Positions 33,946 to 44,500 of a stretch of 64,000 bases of DNA are shown in pieces (position 1 is the first letter of the stretch; each line of letters opens with the position of its first letter). The notes beneath the pieces were generated by a model. It made no database searches. It had not been told where the DNA came from and was given only the letters and a program-made list of their open reading frames with translations. This stretch comes from Callorhinus ursinus (Eukaryota > Chordata > Mammalia > Carnivora > Otariidae): the NCBI RefSeq assembly GCF_003265705.1, contig NW_020312775.1, positions 3,322,800 to 3,386,799 on the forward strand, read 5' to 3'. Position numbers and translations under genes: made by a program.

Positions 33946-34284
33946 CAGTTAACACTTAAACATGGGTTTGAACTTCATGGGTCCACTTACACATGGATTT
34001 TTTTTTTTCAATAAATACAGTACAGTACTGTAAATGTATTTTCTCTTCCTTATGATTTCATTAACATTTTCTTTTTCTGGCTACTTTTTTTAAGAATATA
34101 GTTTATAAAACATACAACATACAAAATATGTGCTAATCAACCCTTTGTTATTGATAAGGCTTCTGGTCATAGTAACAGTGGGCTGTTAGTAATTAAGTTT
34201 TAAGGTAGTCAATAGTTATTGCCAGCTTTTTGACTGTGTAAGAGGTCAGGACTCCTAACCTCTGCATTGTTCAAGGGTCAACAG
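33946..34284 (+). mobile_element. Tigger-like (TcMar) non-autonomous DNA transposon
   Basis: The left end CAGTTAACACTTAAACATGG and the right end CATTGTTCAAGGGTCAACAG are imperfect inverted repeats (right end reversed: CTGTTGACCCTTGAACAATG). Inside, AATACAGTACAGTACTGTAA, TTTTCTCTTCCTTATGATTT and AAACATACAACATACAAAAT match a mammalian Tigger-type MITE-like element. No transposase is coded. The family is certain at class level; the subfamily is not. Confidence 0.75.
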
Positions 34285-34321
34285 TACCTACTAAAGAGCC
34301 ATTTCAATCCCAATCATCTTT

Positions 34322-34496
34322 TTTAAAGATTTTATTTATTTATTTGAGAGAGAGAGAGAGCACAGAGGGAGAGTGAGAGGGAGAAGCAGACTCCCCACGA
34401 ATTGAAAAGCCCAATGCAGGGCTCAATACCAGGACCCTGGGATCATGACCTGAGGCGAAGGCAGATGCTTAACCGACTGAGCCACCCAGGTGCCCT
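34322..34496 (-). mobile_element. CAN-SINE, minus strand
   Basis: Tail complement TTTATTTATTTATTTGAGAG at left, CTGGGATCATGACCTGAGG and head complement GACTGAGCCACCCAGGTGCC at right. Weak flanking repeats: CCAATCATCTTTTT (34310-34323) and CCAACCATTTTTCA (34497-34510). Confidence 0.92.
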
Positions 34497-34510
34497 CCAA
34501 CCATTTTTCA

Positions 34511-35335
34511 CTTTAAAATATTTCAGTCAACAAAAAGCCACATTTTTTAAAGACAATTGATTTTTAGTTTCAAATTTCTGCAAAGTAAATACATAGTTTC
34601 CTTCCAGGGACAGCCTTACAGGTAAGCAGAATCTGCAAATATCTAGAGAGTATGATATAAAAGGAAAAATATCCTCTTCCTCTAGGGGTTTCTCAACCTG
34701 TTTTCCTGTCTGGTCTGAAATTGACACTTTTAGAATATCTTTAACTGAGGGTATAAGAGCAATATCTTTAAAGTCAACTTTTTAAAGGAAAAGGAAAGAT
34801 TTAGAAACCACAGGAATACTGAGCTAATAATTCATCAATTTCTTCATTTCACAAATGGAAAAACTAAATCCCAGAGACCAAAACTGAATTGCCCAAATTC
34901 CACCAAATGGACGTGTTACCTGTGAGGAAAGATAACATAGGCTATAGAAAGTTCTAGCCACTCTCAAGAACACAACAAAAATCAATAATACAATAGTTCC
35001 CACAAGTTTATCTGATTAGCTAGTTTTTGTGTTAAAGGAAAAAAAAAATTCTTAAAGGACAAAAAGGAGGACAAACAAAAGAACAAGACAGCCAAGTTTT
35101 GAGGAGATTGATTAGGATGTAAACTGATAGACATAAAATGCAGTCTCAGGAGAAGGGTATAGTGACAAAGGAATAAGATGGAAGACACCAATCAGAGAAA
35201 GAGAATTCAAACAATGATGGTCAGCTTGACAATGTTGTCTAGACTCCTGATTCAAAAAGAGAGGAGTAGGAGCTAAATGTATAATTATTTTCCTCTAGTA
35301 AGAAAATGATCTCGATGCTAATTTAAAGATGCAGA
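34511..35335. other. Single-copy DNA
   Basis: No gene recognised; short open frames lack domains. Confidence 0.5.
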
Positions 35336-36236
35336 AAACCTGAATAGACATTTTTCCAAAGAAGACATAGAAGACATACAGATGGCCAACAGACACATGA
35401 AAAGATGCTCAACATCACTTATCATCAGGGACATACAAATAAAAACTGCAATGAGATATCACCTCACACCAGTCAGAATGAATAAAATCAACAACACAAG
35501 AAGCAACAGGTATTGGCAAGGATGTGGAGAAAGGAGAAACTTCTTGCACTGTTGGTGGGAATGCAAACTGGTGCAGCCACTCTGGAAAACAGTATGGAGG
35601 TCCCTCAAAAAGTTAAAAATAGAACTACCTTACAATCCAGCAATCACACTATTAGGTATTTACCCAAAGAATGCAAAAATTCTAATTCAAAGGTATACAT
35701 ACACCCCGATGTTTATAGCAACATTATCTACATTAGCAAAATGATGGAAAGAGCCCAAATGTCCACAGACTAATGAACGGATAAAGAAGATGTGATATAT
35801 CTATATCTATCTATCTATTTATCTATCTATCATCTATCTAATAGAATATTACTCAGCCAAAAAAAGGATGGAATCTTGCCATTTTGCAATGATGTGGATG
35901 GAGTAGAGAGTATTATGCTAAAGTCAGTCAGAGAAAGACAAATACTATATGATTTTGCTCATATGTGGAATTTAATAAACAAAACAAATGATCATAGAGG
36001 AAAAAAGGAAAGAGAGAGGCAAACCAAGAAACAGACTTTAACTATGGAGAACAAACTGAAGGTTGCCAGAGGGGAGAAGGTTGGGGGGATGGGTTAAATA
36101 GGTGAGGGGATTAAGGAGCACACTTGTGATGAGCACCGGGTGTTATATGTAAGTGTTGAATCACTAAGTTGTATACCTGAAACTAATATTACACTGAATG
36201 TTAGCTAACAGGAATTTAAATAAAACCTTAAAAAAA
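35336..36236 (+). mobile_element. 5'-truncated L1, older subfamily
   Basis: The ORF2 C-terminus (frame 35382-35744, residues [20 protein letters not shown] and [20 protein letters not shown]) is followed by a 3' UTR that ends TAGCTAACAGGAATTTAAAT and an A-rich tail. Flanks AAAGATGCAGAAA (35324-35336) and AAAGATGCAAAGA (about 36238-36250) are a probable TSD. An ATCT microsatellite lies inside. Confidence 0.88.
35795..35841. repeat. (ATCT)n microsatellite
   Basis: Imperfect CTAT/ATCT tetranucleotide run within the L1 fragment, probably expanded from a short TATATA(C) site in the element. Confidence 0.9.
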
Positions 36237-37266
36237 TAAAGATGCAAAGAAAGTCTTAAGGTAATATGTATAGGAGTTGCAGCAATTCCCTGTTTTCAAT
36301 TCATAGTTCATTTATTCTTTTCCATTAGCCTTTTCTTTTTGGCCACCTTCATTAGGTCGTCAAGTTCATACTTTGATTTTTTTACATTTGCATTTTATCT
36401 AAAGGTATGAAAAACACACAAAAAGGAAAAAAAAACTTTTCTCAAGGGTTTTGATGGGGTAAGTTAAGGTCAATATTTTCAGCATTAACTCTGAATGTCC
36501 TTGTTTTTATGAAGTTAAGTCAGACCCTTAATATACAATTTAAATGCATCTTTGACTGACTAGAAATGTTATTTTTAAATCCCCAGAAGTCATAGATCAA
36601 AGGACAGTAAAAATACATCCTATATTTAATTTAATGATGCTTTGATGCTTTGAATTAAAGTAAAAGGAACATATGTCAAAATCTTTATTCATTGATTATT
36701 CAAGTTCAGTTTAAGGCTAACTTGCTGTACATGAATCAATAGCCTAATATATAATATATAACAGAACTGCCTATTTATAATAAAAACATCTATATACCTT
36801 CAAAGATATTCTAGGTTGCTAAGCCTACTTTTTGTGTGTTGTGGTTATAGTTTTAAGAATGTCTTATTATTCTTCTCTTGGGGAGATCTTCACTTTCTTA
36901 TGTTCACCTCTGGGGATACTTTAACAGGGGCTTACATTATTTCTCTGTCTAGTAGCAACAAGAATCTCTTTTTCAGGCTCTATTTTTTTTTTCACAGCAC
37001 TATTTATTGAGCTGCCTCAGTTCATCTTCCCACTCTCACCTTCATTTACACAAAGTCTGGAAGACTATCTTCCCTCTCCCTGTATATAACAGATTGCCGT
37101 TTATTTTGCCTAATCCAGGAACTTCTGCTGTCACTTCTTTTCCTTCAACCCTTAAATTCACGACCCTCAACTATAGTCTCAACTCCAGATCCATGTTTCC
37201 AAATGCAGGATTCATATGTCTAACTGGGTATCCCCCTTGTTGTTTCAACATACATCCTTATTAAAC
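36237..37266. other. Single-copy DNA
   Basis: Nothing recognised. The frame at 36816-37010 is Leu/Phe-rich low complexity without a domain. Confidence 0.45.
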
Positions 37267-37648
37267 TATAATTTCTGACTTTCCTTTTTCTATCAATAGT
37301 GCAGGCTCTTTCCCAGTCACTCAGGCTTGAGCGCTTCAGTCACGCCAGACTCCTTTCTCCTCCTGGCCCTTCACATGCAATTAATTTCCAAGTGTTCTTG
37401 ATTTTAATCCCTCAATATCTCTTGCATCTGTCCCCTCCTCTCTGTTTTCACTGCCAACACCTTGGTTAATGCTCTCATTGCTTTACATCTTGAACTATTC
37501 AGATAGCCTCCTAATTGGTCTCTTACCACTTATCCCACTTCACTCCATTGCATGCTATACACACTGTTAGAGAAGTCTTCCTTAAGCCAACTCTGATCAA
37601 GTTACCAACCACCATGCTAAAAACCTTTCAATACCTTGTCATTGCCAG

Positions 37649-38095
37649 TGTCAGGGAGGAGGACCTTCCTTTGCCCTATGGTTCTAGCTAGACTTAGAAT
37701 CAAATTGACATGAGACAGATTAACAGGAGAAAATCAAAGTTAACAGACATATGTACAGGGAATCCGCATAAACATGAAATCCCAAAGATAATGAGGCAAC
37801 ATGAAGCTTATATGAGCTAAAGAAAGGGGTAAGGGAGAAAACTCATTATCAAGAAGGTGAAAGGAGATGTTTAGAAAAAAACAAGATTGTTCTATTATGC
37901 GGATGGTTCCTTCAGTAAAAGGGCCCTCTTTTAATACCTTTCCTGTTGTAAGCTTTACTTTTCAATGTAAATTTAGGCAGTTATGGGGAGGCAGAATGCC
38001 TTTCTTGCATCTGTTGGGTTTTTGTTACTTTTATCTCAAGGTAATCTTTATGCAAAAGTGGCATATTTTGGGGCAACCTGCCCTGGGCCCCTACA
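37649..38095. repeat. Solo LTR, ERV1 (class I)-like
   Basis: A 447-bp segment begins TGTCAGGGAGGAGG and ends GGCCCCTACA, fitting the TG...CA termini of an LTR. The 4-bp sequence CCAG flanks it on both sides (37645-37648 and 38096-38099); a 4-bp TSD is typical of class I ERVs. No internal retroviral sequence adjoins it, so it is a solo LTR left by LTR-LTR recombination. The subfamily is not identified and orientation cannot be fixed, as no clear AATAAA is present. Confidence 0.7.
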
Positions 38096-38204
38096 CCAGC
38101 CCACAAAGTATTACGCACTGATTCTGGCGTTTCGGTTTATCTATGATGTGGTGATCAATTTCATCTCCTATGATTCCTTTACATTCAACCTATGTTTCAA
38201 TGAA

Positions 38205-38214
38205 NNNNNNNNNN
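38205..38214. other. Assembly gap (10 N)
   Basis: Ten N bases. The 47 bases left of the gap (38158-38204) are identical to the 47 bases right of it (38215-38261), so contig ends probably overlap and no sequence is missing. Confidence 0.97.
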
Positions 38215-38440
38215 ATTTCATCTCCTATGATTCCTTTACATTCAACCTATGTTTCAATGAAACTAGACTGCTGACTTTTTGAAAATGACCTGCTACCCTA
38301 TCATCTGTTTTAGTCATGTTGTACATTCTTTCTGACCTGCATTTCTCATCCTCTCCCCATGTAGAAATACTAGTCATCCTCCAAGATCCATCTCAAATTC
38401 ACTTCTTTCCTGAAGTCTTTTGTATCTGCTTATTAAGGAC

Positions 38441-40695
38441 ACTTCAATGTAAAAAATTGTAATTCTAAAAAGGCAGCATGGAGGAAATGTAGGTCAACAC
38501 TATGAAGCTGATGTAGATTGTACCGAAGCTCAGGAAGTAATCTTTAAGCGTTACATAGAAAAATACTCTATATGAATAATCAGTCAAAGGATAAGAGCAA
38601 ACAGGTTGGGCTTCATCAGGTATGGCCAATAGCTGGTAGGCATTCTACCTGTCCTTTTTTTTTTTTTTTTTTTTTTTACATTCATGGTAGATACAAGACA
38701 ATCTTTTGCTCTTGTGACTTTAGTCTGGGGCATAATTAATCCTAGAGCTTTTATTAGAGAAACGTTAAACCAAGTAGCTATCTCTGGGATGGATATCTCT
38801 GAATTCCTGCTTACCCTCTTACCTTTGAACTCCAATTACATTTGGGCCTTAGATCTGTTATGGAACATTTTTCTCTAGCTTGCACAATACATCATTTGTG
38901 CATTCTCTTATTTTTCCTTACTGGGCTATAAGACCTTTGAGGTAAGGACTATGTCTCAATCATCACAGTCTCAGAATTTCTATATAGGAAGGAATTAAGG
39001 TGGCATTCAGAAGGATGGGAATAAGGGAGGGGCTGTACCCTAGCAAGCTGCAATTGCTTACCATGTATACTATTCTACTTAGTCTGTGTATATTTGTGAT
39101 GGAAATCATAAAAGAGCACCAAAACTTTCTCAAGCCTCCTTTTGTCACTTGAACTTTATCTTACTTCTTATTTAGTTTTACCTACTGTGTAGCAGATATC
39201 AGTAACTACAACTCTGCATATAGACCTGCCCAAATACTATTATCTCCACTATATTGCCACATGAGAACCATTGCCTTTCCTCTCCTCCTTTACTCCTTTT
39301 CTTTCATTTCTTCCTCCTTCTTTCATTCTCTTTTCTTTTGTTCCTTCTTTCCTTTCCTATCAGAAATAAAATGGATTCTTTTTATTTTGGATAACAATGT
39401 GGTATAGTGGTTTGGGATCAGACAAAACTGAGCTAGTGTCCCAGCTCTGTCAGTAGCCCTGTGCCTTTACACAAATGACTTGACCCTTCTGTTCAACAAT
39501 GTTTTTAACTAAAACATTGGTAATAATATTTTTGCTTTAAAATGTAGAATGAAGAAGGAGTAATAATTTTCCAATAAAAATAAGGTACCAAAATACAAAT
39601 TGTGCTTATGTTTCCATTTTGGGTAGTGTGGATCCCTTTAACAGTTCTTTGAATTTATACATGTGGATGAGATTGATTATACCAGGAATATATTCAGGAT
39701 AGGAATAGTCTGAATATTTTTGGCAAAGTTTATGTACTTTTGCAGTTTCCAAAATATAATTAAAAATTACTCTTTGTTCTTGAACAAATTAAGAGTTCTT
39801 ATGCAGTGAAATGGTACAAATGCTCATTTTACTTAAGTTAATATTTCCAGAAAAGCTCGGCACTATCTGTTTATGATTCCAGTAAGGTAGATGGATATTG
39901 TTTTGCTATCATTCCATCAGCTATGAAACTATAGAATTTTACTGTCTTAAAGGGGCTTATCTCAATAAAGATTTAAGGAAATAATTTTGCTGTCATTTGT
40001 ACATTCTATTACTATCATCTACTCAAAATTTGGCACTAGAATGTTTTATTTTTATTCATTTGATTTTGGAAGAAATATGAAATTTAGAACAGACTTTCTA
40101 ATAAAATGGTGATTGGTTATTTTATTATTATTATTTTTTTAGCAGATTGTCTACATTTCACCTGCTGCTCAGGGTTAATTTAAGTAGCTAGTTATCGTCT
40201 ATAAAATGCTACATGATGAAAATACTTTTTCAATAAGTATAGATTTCCTTTTTGTGGGTATATTTTTCTGAAATAATAAAGGAAATAAATTGCTTCAAAC
40301 AACTAGAAGTCCAAGACAGCAGTCTTCAGGGTTGATGTAATTCAGAAGTTTTAGCTCCACTTTTCTGTGATTCCCTTATCTCTGCTCTCATCTGGGTGAT
40401 ATTGGCTACATTCTCAGGTTAATATTGAAATGGCTATGACAGTTCAAGGCTTTATATCCAGTCAAGATAATGTTCAGAAGGAAAGTGGTATATCTACTTT
40501 CCGGGTTGTTTTATTTTTCTGTTTGTTTTTAAAGAGATCCAAGGTAACAAAGGCTTCTTGTGACCTCAGTCAAAGGTAGCAAGCAGGTGTTGGTAAATGA
40601 AATCTTTTATAAACAGAGAACTTTGCCATCTATTGCTACTTCCACATAGAGGGAACCTATGATCCACTTTTATATACTGCTTAATATATTTTAAG
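38441..40695. other. Single-copy DNA with a T23 run
   Basis: A 23-base T run sits at 38655-38677. It might be the tail of a small minus-strand retroinsertion, but no source is recognised. At 39400-39535 GTGGTATAGTGGTTTGGGAT, CCAGCTCTGTCAGTAGCC and TGACTTGACCCTTCTGTTC look like a MIR. There is no host gene. Confidence 0.45.
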
Positions 40696-40707
40696 GTAAA
40701 TAATTTT

Positions 40708-40896
40708 TTTTAAGATTTTATTTATTTGACAGAGAGGGAGAGAGAGAAAGAGTACAAGCAGGGTAGCAGCAGGCAGAGGGAGAAGCAGGCTCCCCACCAA
40801 GCAGGGAACCCGATGCAGGACTCGATCCCAGAAACCTGGGATCATGACCTGAGCCAAAGGCAGATGCTTAACGGTCTGAGCCATCCAGGTGCCCCA
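40708..40896 (-). mobile_element. CAN-SINE, minus strand
   Basis: Tail complement TTAAGATTTTATTTATTTGA, GGGATCATGACCTGAGCC and head complement CTGAGCCATCCAGGTGCCCC. The TSD GTAAATAATTT is perfect: 40696-40706 and 40897-40907. Confidence 0.94.
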
Positions 40897-41070
40897 GTAA
40901 ATAATTTCTTCTTTATACCTAAACAGTGTCTTGGTGCCGTTTAAGACTACATTTTCCTCATCTGCCTTTCTGACAAAATGTCAGTGTCCTTGTAGTAAAT
41001 TAAAATATTCTCAAAGAAAACATGATTGTGTATATGTGACGCTGGGCAATTGATTAAAAATAGGAAGGGA

Positions 41071-41251
41071 TGGGTGCCTGGGTGGCTCAGTTGGTTAAGC
41101 GACTGCCTTCGGGTCAGGTCATGATCCTGGAGTCCCGGGATCGAGTCCTGCATTGGGCTCCCTGCTGAGCAGGGAGTCTGCTTCTCCCTCTGACCCTCCC
41201 CCCTCTCATGCTCTATCCCATTCTCTCTCTCAAATAAATAAGATATTATAA
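41071..41251 (+). mobile_element. CAN-SINE, young copy
   Basis: Well-preserved SINE: TGGGTGCCTGGGTGGCTCAG head, CCCGGGATCGAGTCCTGC, CTGACCCTCCCCCCTCTC and an AATAAATAAG tail. Imperfect TSD: AAAAATAGGAAGGGA (41056-41070) and AAAAAATGGGAAGAGA (about 41252-41267). Confidence 0.94.
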
Positions 41252-41404
41252 AAAAAATGGGAAGAGAACAATAGAAATTATATGTCTGATGCCATGTAAA
41301 CAGATGATTTTCAATATTTATATATTTCTTTTCTTGGTGAAAAGATTACATTCCTTTTGCAGTTTTCATAACTTCCCTCCATTTATCTAGGCAGCATGTT
41401 TTGT

Positions 41405-41570
41405 GTAGACCAAAGAGCCAGACATACATGTTAGAATCTTCATGGTGCCACTTACTACCAGTGTGACATTAAATAAATTAATTTTACTTTATGAGCTTCA
41501 GTTTGTTCATCTATAAAATTGACATAATAATTCTTAGCTCGTAGCTTTATTAGCATTCACTAAGTATTCC
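41405..41570 (+). repeat. MIR SINE fragment
   Basis: GGTGCCACTTACTACCAGTG, TGACATTAAATAAATTAA and TTCAGTTTGTTCATCTATAA match the MIR core order. Confidence 0.5.
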
Positions 41571-44500
41571 TTTCCTTCATCTTTCACCTATTTCTTTAGC
41601 CTTTCTACTTTTTCTCAACTAAGCCTTAAAAATGATACTGGTAATTAAAGTAATATCTCCCAGTGACATAAGTACTTAAGAATGTGTATCACCAACCTTT
41701 CAAAAGAATCCTTAACCATTCTTTCTATTTCTGTTTGACTTCTCAATCTTACATCAAAAGACAATCTACCAACCAGGCCCTTTAAATAGGAAATTGGCAG
41801 TTTTCTCATCTTCTTTATATATTTGAAAAATATACTCTTCTTATTGTTTGCTATTTGACTGGTACAAAATACATATCCCCATCAATTTAGATTTCCAGGC
41901 TCTTCTCAATACTATTTGATTTTATCTACTCCATAATAATTGGGCTAATTTTTACTTTGCCACTCTTGTTTTCCCTCCAGGTCTTTGAGGAAACAAGACA
42001 CCATTTTACCTTTTTTGTTTGTTTGTTTACAGTGAAGATAAAAAATTGCTGTTGATAAACTATTAATTATTTTCATCCTAGTTTCATAAATTAGAGTAAT
42101 TAAGGCAGACAACCAATAGATTGTACTTCTGTGATAGAACATGTCCCTTTATTTAGAACTGATTCAAAAGAAAATCTGAAATTAATTTTCAGCAGATAAA
42201 GATGGGTGAGTTATAAATGCCAAGGTAACATTGATGTTAAGGAATGCACAATTTTTGGTGACTAGAAGTAGTGAATTATAGATCATTTCAGGAATGCTAT
42301 AATGAAGCTTCACTGTATTTAGTTAGAAGAGTATAATTAGCATAGCAATTTTGGAAGATTAATATTCTGCTAAATTGTCTCAAACATTTCAGATAACTCT
42401 TCTAACTTTATGGGAAATTTTTAACCAAATTTACATCTCTTATGAAAAACATGTATTAATACACCAGACAAGATAAATACAATTTAATAAATAAGGATTA
42501 TGTTACAAAGGAGTTAGATCTTATTTGAACCTGATATAATGAGTAATGGAGCATTTCAGCTTCATACAATGAGTAATGAAACCTTTCAAAAACACTCATC
42601 ATTCACGAAGTCATTAAAATATACTGAAATTTGAAGAGAGACATTAAAATCATCACAAACACCCATTCAGAGTTTACAGCAATAAAGCCTGAATTATTTC
42701 CCATACTCTGGCAGAGCAGGAGACAGAAGCTGCTTGCATAATTTGTTCAGTAGAATCCTAAAAGGAGCAGAGAGTCTGAATAATTTATTCTCCCTGTAGT
42801 TGCCCAATACTCTACTACAAAATGGTATACCTGATGAAACTAGCCATTGTAACTTGACATCTTAATGGTCTAGTGTTAATTTTGACTAGACTTTGTAGTG
42901 TCATTTATTTTTCAGTATCTCTAGATTTGCACTGACTTTGTAAGACTTTTAACAACTGAATGTAAAATTGAAGTTATAAATCAAGAATGAAAATAGGAAA
43001 AGTAATTTTACTGTCAAATAACAATGTATTTGTTTAAATAATAGTGTCAACTAAGTAAAACTCTTTGTGTGCTATAATCATTTTTTAAAATTTTTATAAA
43101 AAATTTTCCACTTTCAAGAATTATTTCTAATCTCTCACTGCTTTCTCTATGTGGATTTTAAAGTGTTGTTTTCTTCCCTTAATGTATATCCAATTCAGTG
43201 TTGCCAGTGACTGTGTTTTTGCACTCCATAATGTTAGACTGCAAAATTAAAGTGCTACTAATACCATCCAATTTCTTTTTGAATCATTTTCTTGAATGAG
43301 GGTTGAGCAAAATATATGACTTCTCCAGGTCAGTGGGTTCAGGGAAAGTAAGAAGATATGTCTAAAGGTGGCAAATATTAATTGGCTATGCTAAAAAATA
43401 ATTCCTCAAGATTCAGAGAAAGAATACTTCAGTTTCTAGAGTTGATATAATTTTAGTTGGGAAAGCTCTTTATAAGAAATTGCTCCAAATATAAGTTGAT
43501 ATCAAAACTAGCTGCTTTGGTACTGCAAAGAACTTCAGCCCCATCTAGCAAAGTTTCATCTTTGGAATTTCACAACTAATCTAATTGTATCCATTTTGTA
43601 GTTGCCAATTCAACTCAATGATTTCATTTCTCACTTGAAATCTGTGAGACTCACACAGACGTAACATTCAATACCCAAAACGGAGGTCACTAATTTGTGC
43701 AGATGGAAACTCATATAACTTTAACAGCAAATGTAGCAGTTGTCTGTGGGATTAAAAATATGATGGTAAATTTAGAAAACATGGTTATCAATCAAGATTC
43801 TAAAAGTTAGTTGTCTTGGGGCATACTTAAGGGAATAGTTGTTATTAGTGTTGTTTTTAACTGGTAGGGTTTTGCTCTATTTCATCTTTCTCAGTTTCTT
43901 AACATTACTTTTCATATTTTTGGTTCTTACATAATGATTCTTCCATACTTACTAATGATTCTGTTGTAATGACTCTCAAAAATATTTTTAAATTTTTTTC
44001 TATTATTTTCAGACACCAAAGTGGTGTACACAAATTTCTCAGTGTGAAATCTATCAGTAATTACTAGTTGTTATGTTGACCAGTTTTTAGTGTGGCCAGT
44101 AATTCTTCTAAAAACCAATCTCTCATATTAGCTTGGAACTATTACATGCATCAGTATTATTCTTTAATAAAGAAGACATTTGTCACAACCCTACAAATAA
44201 AAATTCAAAATTCTTAATTTTATGTAAATATAACTTATCTATATAGAAATGACCTTTTACAAGAGCTATTCAATTTCAACTGCCATTGTTTCAAGTATTT
44301 AAATAAACCTGGTTTATAGATCCCTTTCAAACATGAATGAGAAGTCAAAAAACTGCATCTTAAACATAATACTCTATTGAATGTGTTTCGATATCATCTT
44401 ACGATCAAATATAACAACTTTAATGAATGATGAAGGAGACATTTATTTTTCACATTAACATGCTTAGTGGTAATATCCTCAATTATTCTTACTATCTTGT

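Larger units (their letters stand above)
37267..38440 (+). repeat. Ancient mammalian repeat, unnamed, interrupted by a solo LTR
   Basis: The left part (37267-37648) has the order CAAGTGTTCTTGATTTTAAT, AGATAGCCTCCTAATTGGTC, TCACTCCATTGCATGCTATA, AAAAACCTTTCAATACCTTG. The right part (38096-38440) has TGACCTGCATTTCTCATCC, GTCATCCTCCAAGATCCATC and TTCTTTCCTGAAGTC. This order (CCTCCTAACTGGTCTCC...TGGCTTCCCAT...CTTCCCTGA) recurs in many mammalian genomes. I do not recall its family name. It could instead be low-constraint single-copy DNA. Confidence 0.4.

Noticed and set aside
37983..38282. Open frame spanning the N run
   Set aside because: It reads through Ns and a duplicated 47-bp flank; no real gene evidence.
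38655..38878. Processed pseudogene marked by T23
   Set aside because: A long T run can be a minus-strand retrocopy tail, but I recognise no source gene in the adjoining sequence and see no TSD.
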